In this document: piece after piece, positions 43,767 to 52,076 of the stretch
Layout of the letters: each line of letters starts with the position of its first letter
Numbering within the stretch: the first letter of the stretch is position 1
Source of the DNA: Maridesulfovibrio hydrothermalis AM13 = DSM 14728
GTDB taxonomy: Bacteria; Desulfobacterota; Desulfovibrionia; Desulfovibrionales; Desulfovibrionaceae
Assembly (NCBI RefSeq): GCF_000331025.1
Contig: NC_020055.1
Location: forward strand, 3,443,370 to 3,507,369
Direction: 5' to 3'
DNA length: 64,000 nucleotides
Program-made: the position numbers and the translations under genes
The notes under the pieces: generated by a model
Database searches by the model: none
What the model was told of the DNA's origin: nothing
The model's input: only the letters and a program-made list of their open reading frames with translations

Positions 43767-45793
43767 TGACCTTTTCCACACAAAAACTAGTCGACCGCTT
43801 TTCAAACCTTACACTTAAAAACAAGATTTTCGTTTCCACTCTCGGAGTAATCCTGATCATCAGTGCAATTATCGCCCTTCTGGCCCGTTGGATTCTGGTC
43901 TCATCTCTAACCAAGGAACTGGAATTGCGCGGGGTGGCTATTGCCTACTCCATTGCTGAACGCGGGGCCGGATTTATTCTGGACAAAGACTACCCGAAAC
44001 TGCTCAGCCTTGCATTTGAAGAAGCCAAACTCCGAGAAAGGCAACACCTGATTACTTACATATTTGTGCTGAGCAAGGATAAAAAAGTACTCTGTCATAC
44101 CTTCACCAGACCTTTCCCTGAAAATCTGGATAAGGCTAACACCATCCCGGAAGGTGAAGATAAATCAGTGCGCCTTATCGACCTTGGAAAAACTGAAGCA
44201 TACGACATTGCCGTACCTATCAAAGAAGGACTTTACCGTATCGGAACAGTTCATGTCGGCCTGAACAAAATTCATATAGACCAACTGGTTTCAACTCTGC
44301 GCTTTACTTTTCTGGGTTTTATCTCTTTTGTGGTTATCATCATATTTGTGATCAGTCATAGACTGGCTCAATATATAACAAAACCGGTCAGCAGGCTGAC
44401 TCAGCTCTCTGATGAACTCTCCCGGGGTAACTTCGATTTCAGCCTTGACGTGCTCTCGGGCGGGACCGACTGGACGGCATCAAACTGCCCGGCATACTAC
44501 AACACAGACTTTCCCTGCTGGCACTTCGACCTTTCCACGAATCAATCCGAAAACGGAATTGAAGGCCGTAAAAACCTTCAGAAATGTCAGAACTGCCATT
44601 TTTATTATAAACGCGATGGCGATGAAGTCGTCCAGCTTGCCGACAGTTTCCGCAATATGGTCTGGTCCATCAAACTCTATCGCCGCAGACTCCGTGAATC
44701 TGAAGAGAAATATAAATCTCTTTTTGACAGCGGCCCTGACCCGATTCTTGTCGTCTCCTGTTCGGACTTTACAATAATTGATGCCAACCCCAGAGTGACG
44801 GAATTGTACGGATATCCCCGTAATGAACTCATCGGCGGAAAATTCAGCAAACTGGGACCGGAGTCCAATGAAGAATGCATTAAAGCCTTTGAAGAATATG
44901 GCGGGCCGTCCGGCTGTATTTATTATCCTAAGATTCTGCACTATAAAAAAGGCGGAAATCCTGTATACGTCAATATGCACGCCTGCCCTATCACCTACAA
45001 GAGCCAGCCTTCAATCATTGTAGCAATCAATGATATTACTGAAATCATTGAAAAGGATGCTCAGCTGGTTCAAGCTGCCAAGATGAAATCCCTTGGCGAG
45101 ATGTCTGCAGGTGTTGCCCATGAAGTCAATCAGCCGCTCAATGCTATCAAAATGGGTAGTGAATACCTTGCCTTGATGGCTGAACAGGGGCGTGATCTTC
45201 CGGCCAGCCAACTTGCAGAAGTAGCCCGGGAAGTCAGCACACAGGTAGACCGGGCAGCTGAAATCATTTCAGCCCTGAGAGCCTTTGGACGTAAATCCGG
45301 TTTTAAAACAGATAAAGTAGATATTAATGAACCGGTACGCAGCGTTCTCGCTTTGGTTACCAAGCAGTTTGAATTACAAAAAATTGATTTTGAACTTGAT
45401 TTAACTGAAAAAATGCCCCGCATTATTGCCGAAGATAATCGCCTTCAACAAGTATTTTTCAACCTCGTTAATAATGCCCGTGACGCTATTTCCGAGAAAA
45501 GAGATACAACTGGAATTGAAAGAAAGGACATTATCAGAATCAGCACATACCATATTGCAGATACAGTATGCATTAAGGTTTCTGACACTGGAGCTGGTAT
45601 AACTGATGAGGTCCGGAATAAAATTTTCGAACCATTTTTCAGTACCAAAGAGATAGGATATGGAATGGGTTTGGGCCTTGCCATCACTTATGGCATAGTC
45701 AGAGATTACAAGGGCAGCATCGAAATTGAAAGTACTCCCGGAGAGGGCGCATCATTTATTATTGCATTCCCTGCTGCAAAAGATGACAATTAA
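43766..45793 (+). CDS. Sensor histidine kinase with Cache, HAMP, cysteine-rich insert and PAS domains
   Basis: A 675-residue kinase. Membrane helices (about 22-45 and 178-198) enclose a periplasmic single-Cache-like sensor paralogous to the kinase at 35250 ([19 protein letters not shown]). HAMP follows (about 199-230), then a cysteine-rich insert with Cys at 241, 251, 274 and 277 ([13 protein letters not shown] and KCQNCHFYY), resembling the two-CW motif seen in some signalling proteins. A PAS domain (about 312-430), HisKA with His 452 ([10 protein letters not shown]) and an intact ATPase domain ([22 protein letters not shown]) complete it. Coupled to the binding-protein gene and followed by a receiver-STAS gene. 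Confidence 0.9.
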   Translation: MTFSTQKLVDRFSNLTLKNKIFVSTLGVILIISAIIALLARWILVSSLTKELELRGVAIAYSIAERGAGFILDKDYPKLLSLAFEEAKLRERQHLITYIFVLSKDKKVLCHTFTRPFPENLDKANTIPEGEDKSVRLIDLGKTEAYDIAVPIKEGLYRIGTVHVGLNKIHIDQLVSTLRFTFLGFISFVVIIIFVISHRLAQYITKPVSRLTQLSDELSRGNFDFSLDVLSGGTDWTASNCPAYYNTDFPCWHFDLSTNQSENGIEGRKNLQKCQNCHFYYKRDGDEVVQLADSFRNMVWSIKLYRRRLRESEEKYKSLFDSGPDPILVVSCSDFTIIDANPRVTELYGYPRNELIGGKFSKLGPESNEECIKAFEEYGGPSGCIYYPKILHYKKGGNPVYVNMHACPITYKSQPSIIVAINDITEIIEKDAQLVQAAKMKSLGEMSAGVAHEVNQPLNAIKMGSEYLALMAEQGRDLPASQLAEVAREVSTQVDRAAEIISALRAFGRKSGFKTDKVDINEPVRSVLALVTKQFELQKIDFELDLTEKMPRIIAEDNRLQQVFFNLVNNARDAISEKRDTTGIERKDIIRISTYHIADTVCIKVSDTGAGITDEVRNKIFEPFFSTKEIGYGMGLGLAITYGIVRDYKGSIEIESTPGEGASFIIAFPAAKDDN

Positions 45794-45834
45794 TTTATTT
45801 TTACAACCCGTGAACACACATATAGGGGTCTTGC

Positions 45835-46554
45835 GTGAGTAGAATTCTTGTAATAGACGACGAAAAAGCAACTTTGAACATGTTCAAAATGCTTCTTAAC
45901 GCCTATGGACACGAAGTTTTAACTGCTGAAAACGGTGAAACAGGAATCGAACTTTTTGATGCTGAAAGACCGGAACTGGTCATGACCGACATCAAAATGC
46001 CGGGCATGGACGGCCTCGAAGTTTTAAATAAAATCAAAGAAATGTCGCCAGATGCGGAAGTCATCGTTATAACAGGTCACGGGGATATGGATCTCGCCAT
46101 CAAGGCCTTAAATCTTGATGCCACCGACTTTCTCAACAAGCCGGTCAAGCGTGAAGATCTTGAAAAAGCACTTAATCTCTCGGCTGACAGACGCGCTTTT
46201 GCGCTCAAAAAACAGGATGAAGTTCAACTCAGCCTTGAGGAAGATCTAGCCGTTATCAAAATCACCGGCAACCTCACTTCAAAATCCGAGGGGCTGCTTC
46301 TTGATATTTTTGATGAAGCCGTGGCTACAGCAAAGAGCAACTTTCTACTCACCTTTCAAGAAAAGGCCTCCATCAACGGGGCAGCAGTGGACACCCTCTA
46401 TAAAGTAGTTGAAAAAGCACGGACCAAAGGCCGCGAGGTGCTCATAGCAGGGCTATCCGAAAACTTCCGTGCAGTGCTCGATTCTATGGGTATCAGCCAA
46501 ATGGCCTCTATCCATAAAACCGAACAGGATGCACGGGAAAATCTGCCGAAATAG
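45835..46554 (+). CDS. Response regulator with C-terminal STAS-like domain
   Basis: A 239-residue protein. The receiver (1-120) has IDDEKATLN, phosphoacceptor in VMTDIKMPGMDG (about 52), switch Thr in VITGHG and Lys in NKPVKR (about 104). From about residue 130 to the end is a STAS-like fold (VIKITGNLTSKSEGLLL, LLTFQEKASINGAAVDTL, VLIAGLSENFRAVLDSMG, quoted in part), similar to anti-sigma-factor antagonists. Output would be protein contact, not DNA binding. GTG start with AGGGG upstream. It is the last gene after the binding protein and kinase, so it is their probable regulator. A PP2C phosphatase that could act on such STAS domains lies at 5389. Confidence 0.8.
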   Translation: MSRILVIDDEKATLNMFKMLLNAYGHEVLTAENGETGIELFDAERPELVMTDIKMPGMDGLEVLNKIKEMSPDAEVIVITGHGDMDLAIKALNLDATDFLNKPVKREDLEKALNLSADRRAFALKKQDEVQLSLEEDLAVIKITGNLTSKSEGLLLDIFDEAVATAKSNFLLTFQEKASINGAAVDTLYKVVEKARTKGREVLIAGLSENFRAVLDSMGISQMASIHKTEQDARENLPK

Positions 46555-46564
46555 CTTTGTAAAT

Positions 46565-47368
46565 CTATTTTTTCAACTTTAACTGCAAAGCAGACAGAGC
46601 AAAACCGGCAATACTGACCGCAATAATAGTCGCCCCCGAAGAAAGATTGAGTTCATAGGATAAAAACAGACCTACTACGCAGAATATCATGCTGAACAGC
46701 GATGAAAACAGCATCATTGCATGCAGTGATGAAGTCCTGCTCTCAGCTATTTGCGGCGGAATAGTCAGTAACGCAATAACAAGAATCAACCCGACCACAC
46801 GGATAACCATGACCACACTCAGCGCAATAAGGGCCAGCATAAGAAAATAGAGTGGTGTTACAGGTATCCCTCTGGCACGGGCGAACTCCTCATCAAACGA
46901 CATAGCCCAAAACCCTTTGTAACAGGTGAAAACCACCACAAGCACAATTGCAGCCAGCCAGGCCATTAAAATCAGATCAGAATGCGGAGTTGCAAGGATA
47001 CCTCCGAACAAATAACTCATAAGGTCCACATTGTAACCGGGAGTTATGTCGAGCAGGATAATCCCCAGTGCCATACCTGCGGCCCACATCACTCCGATAA
47101 AAGTATCAGCCCGATCTTTCACATGCATAGTGACAAAAGCCATAAGCAAAGCTGAGCAGACGGCAAATGCAGCTGTAACAGGAAGCATCGGAAGACCTAA
47201 AAAGAAAGCCAGACCGACTCCGCCATACGATGCATGAGCAATTCCTCCGGCCAAAAGCACAACCCTGTTAACAACGACAAGTGCGCCGATAACTCCGCAG
47301 ATGACTGAAGCCAAAACCCCGGCAATCAGGGCATTTTGCATAAATTCATAGCTGAGTGCCTCAAGCAT
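46565..47368 (-). CDS. znuB: Metal ABC transporter permease (ZnuB/MntB family)
   Basis: A 267-residue inner-membrane permease with about eight helices, a typical size for the zinc/manganese/iron ZnuB family. It begins MLEALSYEFMQNALIAG and carries the family helix with GGIAHASYGGVGLAFFLG. The start at 47368 is supported by AAGGAGG five bases before it; a longer frame from 47413 is less likely. It overlaps the ATPase gene by eight bases. The solute-binding subunit ZnuA is not in the window, so a complete transporter is not shown; it may be encoded elsewhere. The choice of zinc over manganese or iron is not certain. Confidence 0.85.
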   Translation of the reverse strand: MLEALSYEFMQNALIAGVLASVICGVIGALVVVNRVVLLAGGIAHASYGGVGLAFFLGLPMLPVTAAFAVCSALLMAFVTMHVKDRADTFIGVMWAAGMALGIILLDITPGYNVDLMSYLFGGILATPHSDLILMAWLAAIVLVVVFTCYKGFWAMSFDEEFARARGIPVTPLYFLMLALIALSVVMVIRVVGLILVIALLTIPPQIAESRTSSLHAMMLFSSLFSMIFCVVGLFLSYELNLSSGATIIAVSIAGFALSALQLKLKK

Positions 47369-48185
47369 TCCAGCCTCCTTCATTACCTTCATCAGATTCA
47401 GAATGATATTCAAGCACCCGGTGCGGCAATTCCCCGTGGGTTATCAGTTCAATCGGACACGATCCTTTTTCATTTTCGCCATAAGCTTCACTGAGAATTT
47501 CACGGGTGATCTTTGGCTGATCATGTAAATGTACTTTCCGGTTAACGCAGGCCACAGATTTCACACCTTGCCCGAGCACGGAGATATCATGGCTGACCAT
47601 TATTACAGTCATATCCTTATTCAGTTCACGCAGCAGGCAGTATAACCCGCTCTTTCCGGCCTGATCAACGCTGGCCGTAGGCTCATCAAGAAGAAGCATT
47701 TGAGGCTCATCAACAATTGCCCGGGCAATGAACACCCGTTGCTTTTGGCCGCCCGAAAGATCTGATACTTTGCGATTTATATGATCAAGCATTCCCACAC
47801 GTTCGAGGGCTTTTTTTACCGCGCCGTATGCCTTGATCCCGAAATTTATGCCAAAAACACCCTTAAACCCCGGAGCGACTTTCCCCATAAGAACGGCGTC
47901 CTTAACAGTAATAGGAAAACTCTCCGAAACAGTCGTATACTGCGGCATGTAGCCCAGCTGCCCGCCATGTCTGCCCGGGGGCATACCGAGTACTTCAATG
48001 CTCCCCTGCTGAGGTTTAAGAAGCCCCAGAAGCAGCTTGAGCAAAGTAGTCTTACCGCCACCGTTCGGGCCGATTACCGCCAGATAGTCACCCTTCGCAA
48101 TACCAAAGCTGATATCATCGAGCACTTTGTGCTGCTCATAACCAAAACTCACATTATCAAATTTTATGACATTTTCAATACTCAT
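47361..48185 (-). CDS. znuC: Metal ABC transporter ATP-binding protein (ZnuC/MntA family)
   Basis: A 274-residue ATPase. Walker A is GPNGGGKTTLL (about 38-48), the signature is LSGGQKQRVFIARAI and Walker B is MLLLDEPTASVD, all normal. The C-terminal segment CPIELITHGELPHRVL resembles ends seen in zinc ATPases of delta-proteobacteria. The gene is the first of the two-gene unit with the permease. A possible metal-regulator site is suggested upstream but is weak. Identity as a metal-family ABC ATPase is secure, the metal is not. Confidence 0.9.
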   Translation of the reverse strand: MSIENVIKFDNVSFGYEQHKVLDDISFGIAKGDYLAVIGPNGGGKTTLLKLLLGLLKPQQGSIEVLGMPPGRHGGQLGYMPQYTTVSESFPITVKDAVLMGKVAPGFKGVFGINFGIKAYGAVKKALERVGMLDHINRKVSDLSGGQKQRVFIARAIVDEPQMLLLDEPTASVDQAGKSGLYCLLRELNKDMTVIMVSHDISVLGQGVKSVACVNRKVHLHDQPKITREILSEAYGENEKGSCPIELITHGELPHRVLEYHSESDEGNEGGWNA

Positions 48186-48411
48186 ATGGTTAATACCTCC
48201 GCCAAGTATCTGAAAGAACTGTATTTAAACAATACGCTTAACTGATAAACAAGATGATTCTCAATTGCAACCTGTTTCTTTTTATTAATTTAATGTGGAT
48301 TTAGATTTTACAAAACAGGAAAGCACACCTATATTCCACCACACTGATGGCTATTGATAACAGACTACAGTTACAGATAACAACGATTAATAATATACAG
48401 GAGTTAAGCCC

Positions 48412-49434
48412 GTGCGAGCATTTGCCAGCGATAACTATTCAGGGGTTCATCCGGATATAATGGATGCCATTGTTGAAGCCAACAAAGATCATATGATTTC
48501 TTACGGCGAAGACCCTGTTTCTGATGAAGCGGAAAAACTTTTTCAAAATCATTTTGGAGAAGACGCAAAAATATTTTTCATGACCACCGGAACCGCCACT
48601 AACACTTTGATTCTGAAACACCTTACCCGAAGCTGGAACAGTGTTATCTGCACCGAATGTGCCCACATTACAGTTGATGAATGCGGTTCAAGCGAAGCAA
48701 TTGCCGGAGTCAAACTTATTCATGCTCAAACAGTTAACGGCAAACTGAACGTTGAATCACTGAAACCTCTTCTATCCGGCAGGCTGGATGTTCACCAGAG
48801 TCAACCTGCGGTTGTTTCCATCACCCAGAGTACTGAACTGGGCACTCTTTACACTCTGGCTGAAATTAAAGATATTTGTGATTATGCTCACAGTAAAGGG
48901 CTTTACGTTCACATGGACGGCGCCCGTATCACCAACGCCGCAACAGCTCTCGGGGTCAGCTTCAAGGAGATGACCGTTGACTGCGGCGTAGACGTTTTGT
49001 CCTTCGGCGGAACCAAAATAGGCTGCATGGGCGCTGAAGCAGCTGTTTTCATCAACTCTGAATTAGGAAAAGGTTTCGGTTTTGTGCGTAAACAGGGCAT
49101 GCAGCTGACCTCCAAAATGCGTTTTATCGGCGCACAGTTCAAAGCCCTGCTCAGCAATGAATTATGGAAGAAAAATGCCGAGTGGTCCAATAGCCTTGCT
49201 GCAAAGCTTGCTGCAAAAGCAGCTGAAATCAACGGTGTTGAAATAACCCGTCCTGTTGAAGCAAATGGTGTTTTTGCAATCATTCCTAAAGACATTGTTG
49301 CAACAATGCAGGAAAAATTCCCTTTTTATATCTGGGATGAAGCAACCGGTGAAGTCCGGTGGATGACCTCATGGTCCACGACAGAAGAAGACATAGACAA
49401 CTTCTGCGCAGCACTGAAAGACGCTCTTGATTAG
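48412..49434 (+). CDS. ltaE: Low-specificity L-threonine aldolase
   Basis: A 340-residue PLP enzyme that splits threonine (and often allo-threonine) to glycine and acetaldehyde. The family start FASDNYSGVHPDIMDAI is visible, then GTATNTLILKHL, HMDGARITNAA near residue 170 and the PLP lysine in SFGGTKIGCMGAEA (about 202). The GTG start has AGGAG about 8 bases upstream. No partner genes lie beside it; a strong terminator follows. Confidence 0.92.
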   Translation: MRAFASDNYSGVHPDIMDAIVEANKDHMISYGEDPVSDEAEKLFQNHFGEDAKIFFMTTGTATNTLILKHLTRSWNSVICTECAHITVDECGSSEAIAGVKLIHAQTVNGKLNVESLKPLLSGRLDVHQSQPAVVSITQSTELGTLYTLAEIKDICDYAHSKGLYVHMDGARITNAATALGVSFKEMTVDCGVDVLSFGGTKIGCMGAEAAVFINSELGKGFGFVRKQGMQLTSKMRFIGAQFKALLSNELWKKNAEWSNSLAAKLAAKAAEINGVEITRPVEANGVFAIIPKDIVATMQEKFPFYIWDEATGEVRWMTSWSTTEEDIDNFCAALKDALD

Positions 49435-49460
49435 ATTTTAATCATTACAAATATTCTAAT

Positions 49461-49505
49461 AAAAACGGCCCCTTCTGGTGTGCACAGCAGCAGGGGGCCG
49501 TTTTT
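49461..49505. terminator. Bidirectional terminator between the aldolase and acyltransferase genes
   Basis: AAAAACGGCCCC and GGGGCCGTTTTT form a 12-base stem with an irregular loop, flanked by A-run and T-run, ending both convergent transcripts. Confidence 0.88.
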
Positions 49506-49526
49506 ATTCCATCAGGATTTTTAGAT

Positions 49527-51383
49527 CTACACCGCAATCTTTTCATCACCACCACCGCAACGTTTTACAGCTCTCTCATTAAGGTTGCGATGATACTCCA
49601 GATACTCCGCACCTCTTTCCTTACCCATAAACTTAAACAGACTTCGCTCCGATGTCCGGGTCAAATCAACCACAATCAACCCATCTAAAGAATTACCGAA
49701 ATCTGGGTCTACGTTAAATCCGGCAAGCTTACCGCCGAGCTTGAGGTAATGGCGCAAAAGGACCGGAATACCGATCCCGCCCTCAATATCCTGAACCACT
49801 TTTTCGAGATCCTCCGGATCAGAAAAGGCAGAATCAGATAACATTTCCTTCCAATACTTTAATTTTTTATACTTCAGCGGCTTCACCGGAGAGATCATTT
49901 CAGCAAGGTCGGCACGCCCGCTGTGTGTCATCAGAGAGTCAGCAATAAGCTCACGGGATATTTTTTTATAATCGCCGGAAATACTGACACATCCAAATAA
50001 ATATCGATATTTATGATTCTTTGCCAAGTAACCCGCTATTCCCTTCCAGAGCATCAACAGAGAGGCAAAATTTTTCTGGTACTTTGAACATATAAAGGAA
50101 CGTCCCAATTCAAGAGCCGGTGTAATCGTGTTAAAAAACTCTTTATCAAACCTGAAAAATGAATGGCTGTAGACACCGTTTAACCCGAATCTCCTAATCA
50201 CCTCATCAGTGCGGGCAAAACGATAGGCCCCGGCAATTTCCTGATTTTTACGACTCCAAAGCACAAGATGGATAAAAGTATTATCAAAACGGTCCACATC
50301 AACGGCTTTTCCAGTACCTTCTCCAACCTCACGAAAGGTCTTTTCCCTTAATCTCCCAATCTCGCGAAGAATAAACGGACTGCGGGTTGAGTGCACTTCA
50401 TACACCGTAAACTCATTATTTTCGGCAAGAATATTATCTGATCCCAGTGAATCAAATTCAGCAATAATCCGTTCCTGCCCGACCTTCGCGCAAAGAGGAT
50501 TGCTTTTCTTTTTAAAAACAGGAACTCCGACCTTCTTCTTTTTGAACCTTGAACGCAGAACGTCTGTCCTGAATCTAAGATATTCAATAAGCTCCCGCCT
50601 AGTCTTGAAGGCTGAAAGACGGTCCCCGGAAATTGTATTTCCTACGACCAATTCTACCGGTCCGGCAGTTTTCTTCAAATTTTCCCGTGGAAGCAGCACT
50701 GTACGCAATCCAGGATGAACCATTCCCATCATTTGAAAAAAAATACTGTTGCGACCATTAAAAAAAACAGGAGTTGCACTTGCGCCAGTCTTTTTAATAA
50801 TTCCTGCAACAGTTGGACTCCAGTCAGGATCTTCCACTTTCCTGTCTTTAATTTTAAGACTTGCAACCTCACCTGCAGGGAAAACAGCCAGCATTCCACC
50901 GCCTTTTACCCATTTAACAGCCTCCTTTAATCCTGAAATATTACCCGCACACGAATCCTTACGCCCGAAAGGGTCAACTGAAATTAAATACTCACTCATT
51001 TCCGGAACGATTCCGAGCATAAAGTTCGCCATGATTTTGACATCCGGCCTTACCGCTTTCAAAACTCTGAGCAAAACAAGCCCCTCAACCACTCCAAAAG
51101 GATGATTAGCCACAACGACTGATGGACCGGATCTGGGAATACGCAGCAATTCATTTTTATCCGTTTCAGAATTTATACCGAGCAGCTTTAAAGCTTTTTC
51201 CACAAAATCTACCTGCTCGTCCCATACACTTTCATCTTGAGCAATGTTGTACAACGAATTCAGTTTTGAAAGGCATAGAATACTGGATAAAGGTTTTTCA
51301 AAAACTGAAAACAATGTCCCTCTGAGCGGATCTTCAAAAGGTGACTTCAGGCGGAATAATTCAGAACATCTTTCTTGAGTCAT
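49527..51383 (-). CDS. OlsF-like bifunctional acyltransferase (lyso-lipid O-acyl + GNAT N-acyl)
   Basis: A 618-residue fusion. The N-terminal half (about 60-290) is a PlsC-like acyltransferase with ANHPFGVVEG (about 92-101, the HxxxxE-type motif of hemolysin/OlsA proteins) and FPAGEV near 170. The C-terminal half (about 330-560) is a GNAT N-acyltransferase related to OlsB (ELGRSFICSKYQKNFASLL, LFGCVSISGDY). Ornithine-lipid synthesis needs both steps, and known OlsF proteins fuse them in this order, so phosphorus-free membrane lipid synthesis is the best guess. The start at 51383 is chosen because GGAGAG lies five bases upstream. Family fit is good; substrate not proven. Confidence 0.8.
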   Translation of the reverse strand: MTQERCSELFRLKSPFEDPLRGTLFSVFEKPLSSILCLSKLNSLYNIAQDESVWDEQVDFVEKALKLLGINSETDKNELLRIPRSGPSVVVANHPFGVVEGLVLLRVLKAVRPDVKIMANFMLGIVPEMSEYLISVDPFGRKDSCAGNISGLKEAVKWVKGGGMLAVFPAGEVASLKIKDRKVEDPDWSPTVAGIIKKTGASATPVFFNGRNSIFFQMMGMVHPGLRTVLLPRENLKKTAGPVELVVGNTISGDRLSAFKTRRELIEYLRFRTDVLRSRFKKKKVGVPVFKKKSNPLCAKVGQERIIAEFDSLGSDNILAENNEFTVYEVHSTRSPFILREIGRLREKTFREVGEGTGKAVDVDRFDNTFIHLVLWSRKNQEIAGAYRFARTDEVIRRFGLNGVYSHSFFRFDKEFFNTITPALELGRSFICSKYQKNFASLLMLWKGIAGYLAKNHKYRYLFGCVSISGDYKKISRELIADSLMTHSGRADLAEMISPVKPLKYKKLKYWKEMLSDSAFSDPEDLEKVVQDIEGGIGIPVLLRHYLKLGGKLAGFNVDPDFGNSLDGLIVVDLTRTSERSLFKFMGKERGAEYLEYHRNLNERAVKRCGGGDEKIAV

Positions 51384-51536
51384 CGTTCTCTCCATACAGA
51401 TTTTTTTTTAATAACTCACATTACCCCTGCCCCGTTTTCAGAGTGTTACCTTGAAGTGACATCTGCCTGACATTCCACGATTTAAATTTTATATAAACAC
51501 ATCTTAAATAGACTCATCTATATCTATAGTCAAAAT

Positions 51537-51561
51537 AAATGAGGGATAATATCCCTCATTT
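51537..51561 (-). terminator. Hairpin after the small hypothetical gene
   Basis: An 11-base perfect stem (AAATGAGGGAT and its complement) with 3-base loop, 34 bases past the stop of the minus-strand gene ending at 51596. T-run on the minus side is short. Confidence 0.6.
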
Positions 51562-51595
51562 CTCTATTTATACTTGCCAACTGATTAAAAAATAA

Positions 51596-51949
51596 CTACT
51601 GAATAACTCCAAGATCGTCTTTCAGATGCCAGTGATCACTAGGAATAGGAATACAAAAACTGCGCTGAGCTATATCGGCACACAGTACCAGCCCCTTTGT
51701 ATCCTGATCCCAGAATACTCGATCAATAAAAAAAGCTACGGCTTGTGAATTAGTCAATGTTTCAGGACGGCTGCCGGGCATAAATCTTTGCATTACCGCT
51801 ATAGCAGCTTTTTTGAGCGTCCGGACGGCATTGGCTGAAATTGCTACATCCTGAAAATCTAATTCGTGGAGTATCGCACTTTCTCCAGCCATGACTTGGG
51901 CGATCTTAACCTGTGCCTCAGTTGTTTGGGGATTGTGATGAATGCTCAT
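51596..51949 (-). CDS. Small hypothetical protein
   Basis: A 117-residue protein starting at 51949, where AGGAG lies about 9 bases upstream of the ATG; longer in-frame starts have no site. It is moderately hydrophobic but without a membrane helix, with HELDFQDVAISANAVRT, a basic helix AAIAVMQRFMPGSRP and IDRVFWDQDTKGLVL near the middle. No known family. It is divergent from the TreZ-like gene 127 bases away and ends near a hairpin. Function unknown. Confidence 0.65.
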   Translation of the reverse strand: MSIHHNPQTTEAQVKIAQVMAGESAILHELDFQDVAISANAVRTLKKAAIAVMQRFMPGSRPETLTNSQAVAFFIDRVFWDQDTKGLVLCADIAQRSFCIPIPSDHWHLKDDLGVIQ

Positions 51950-52076
51950 GGTCTGACTCCTGATGCTGTTACGAGGTGCAGTACTCACTTACATGCAAAA
52001 GACGAGCCTAATCTCTTTATTATCAGTATACGTTATTATCACGCAAAAAACAAAACACTTCACGACGAGAGTTTGT

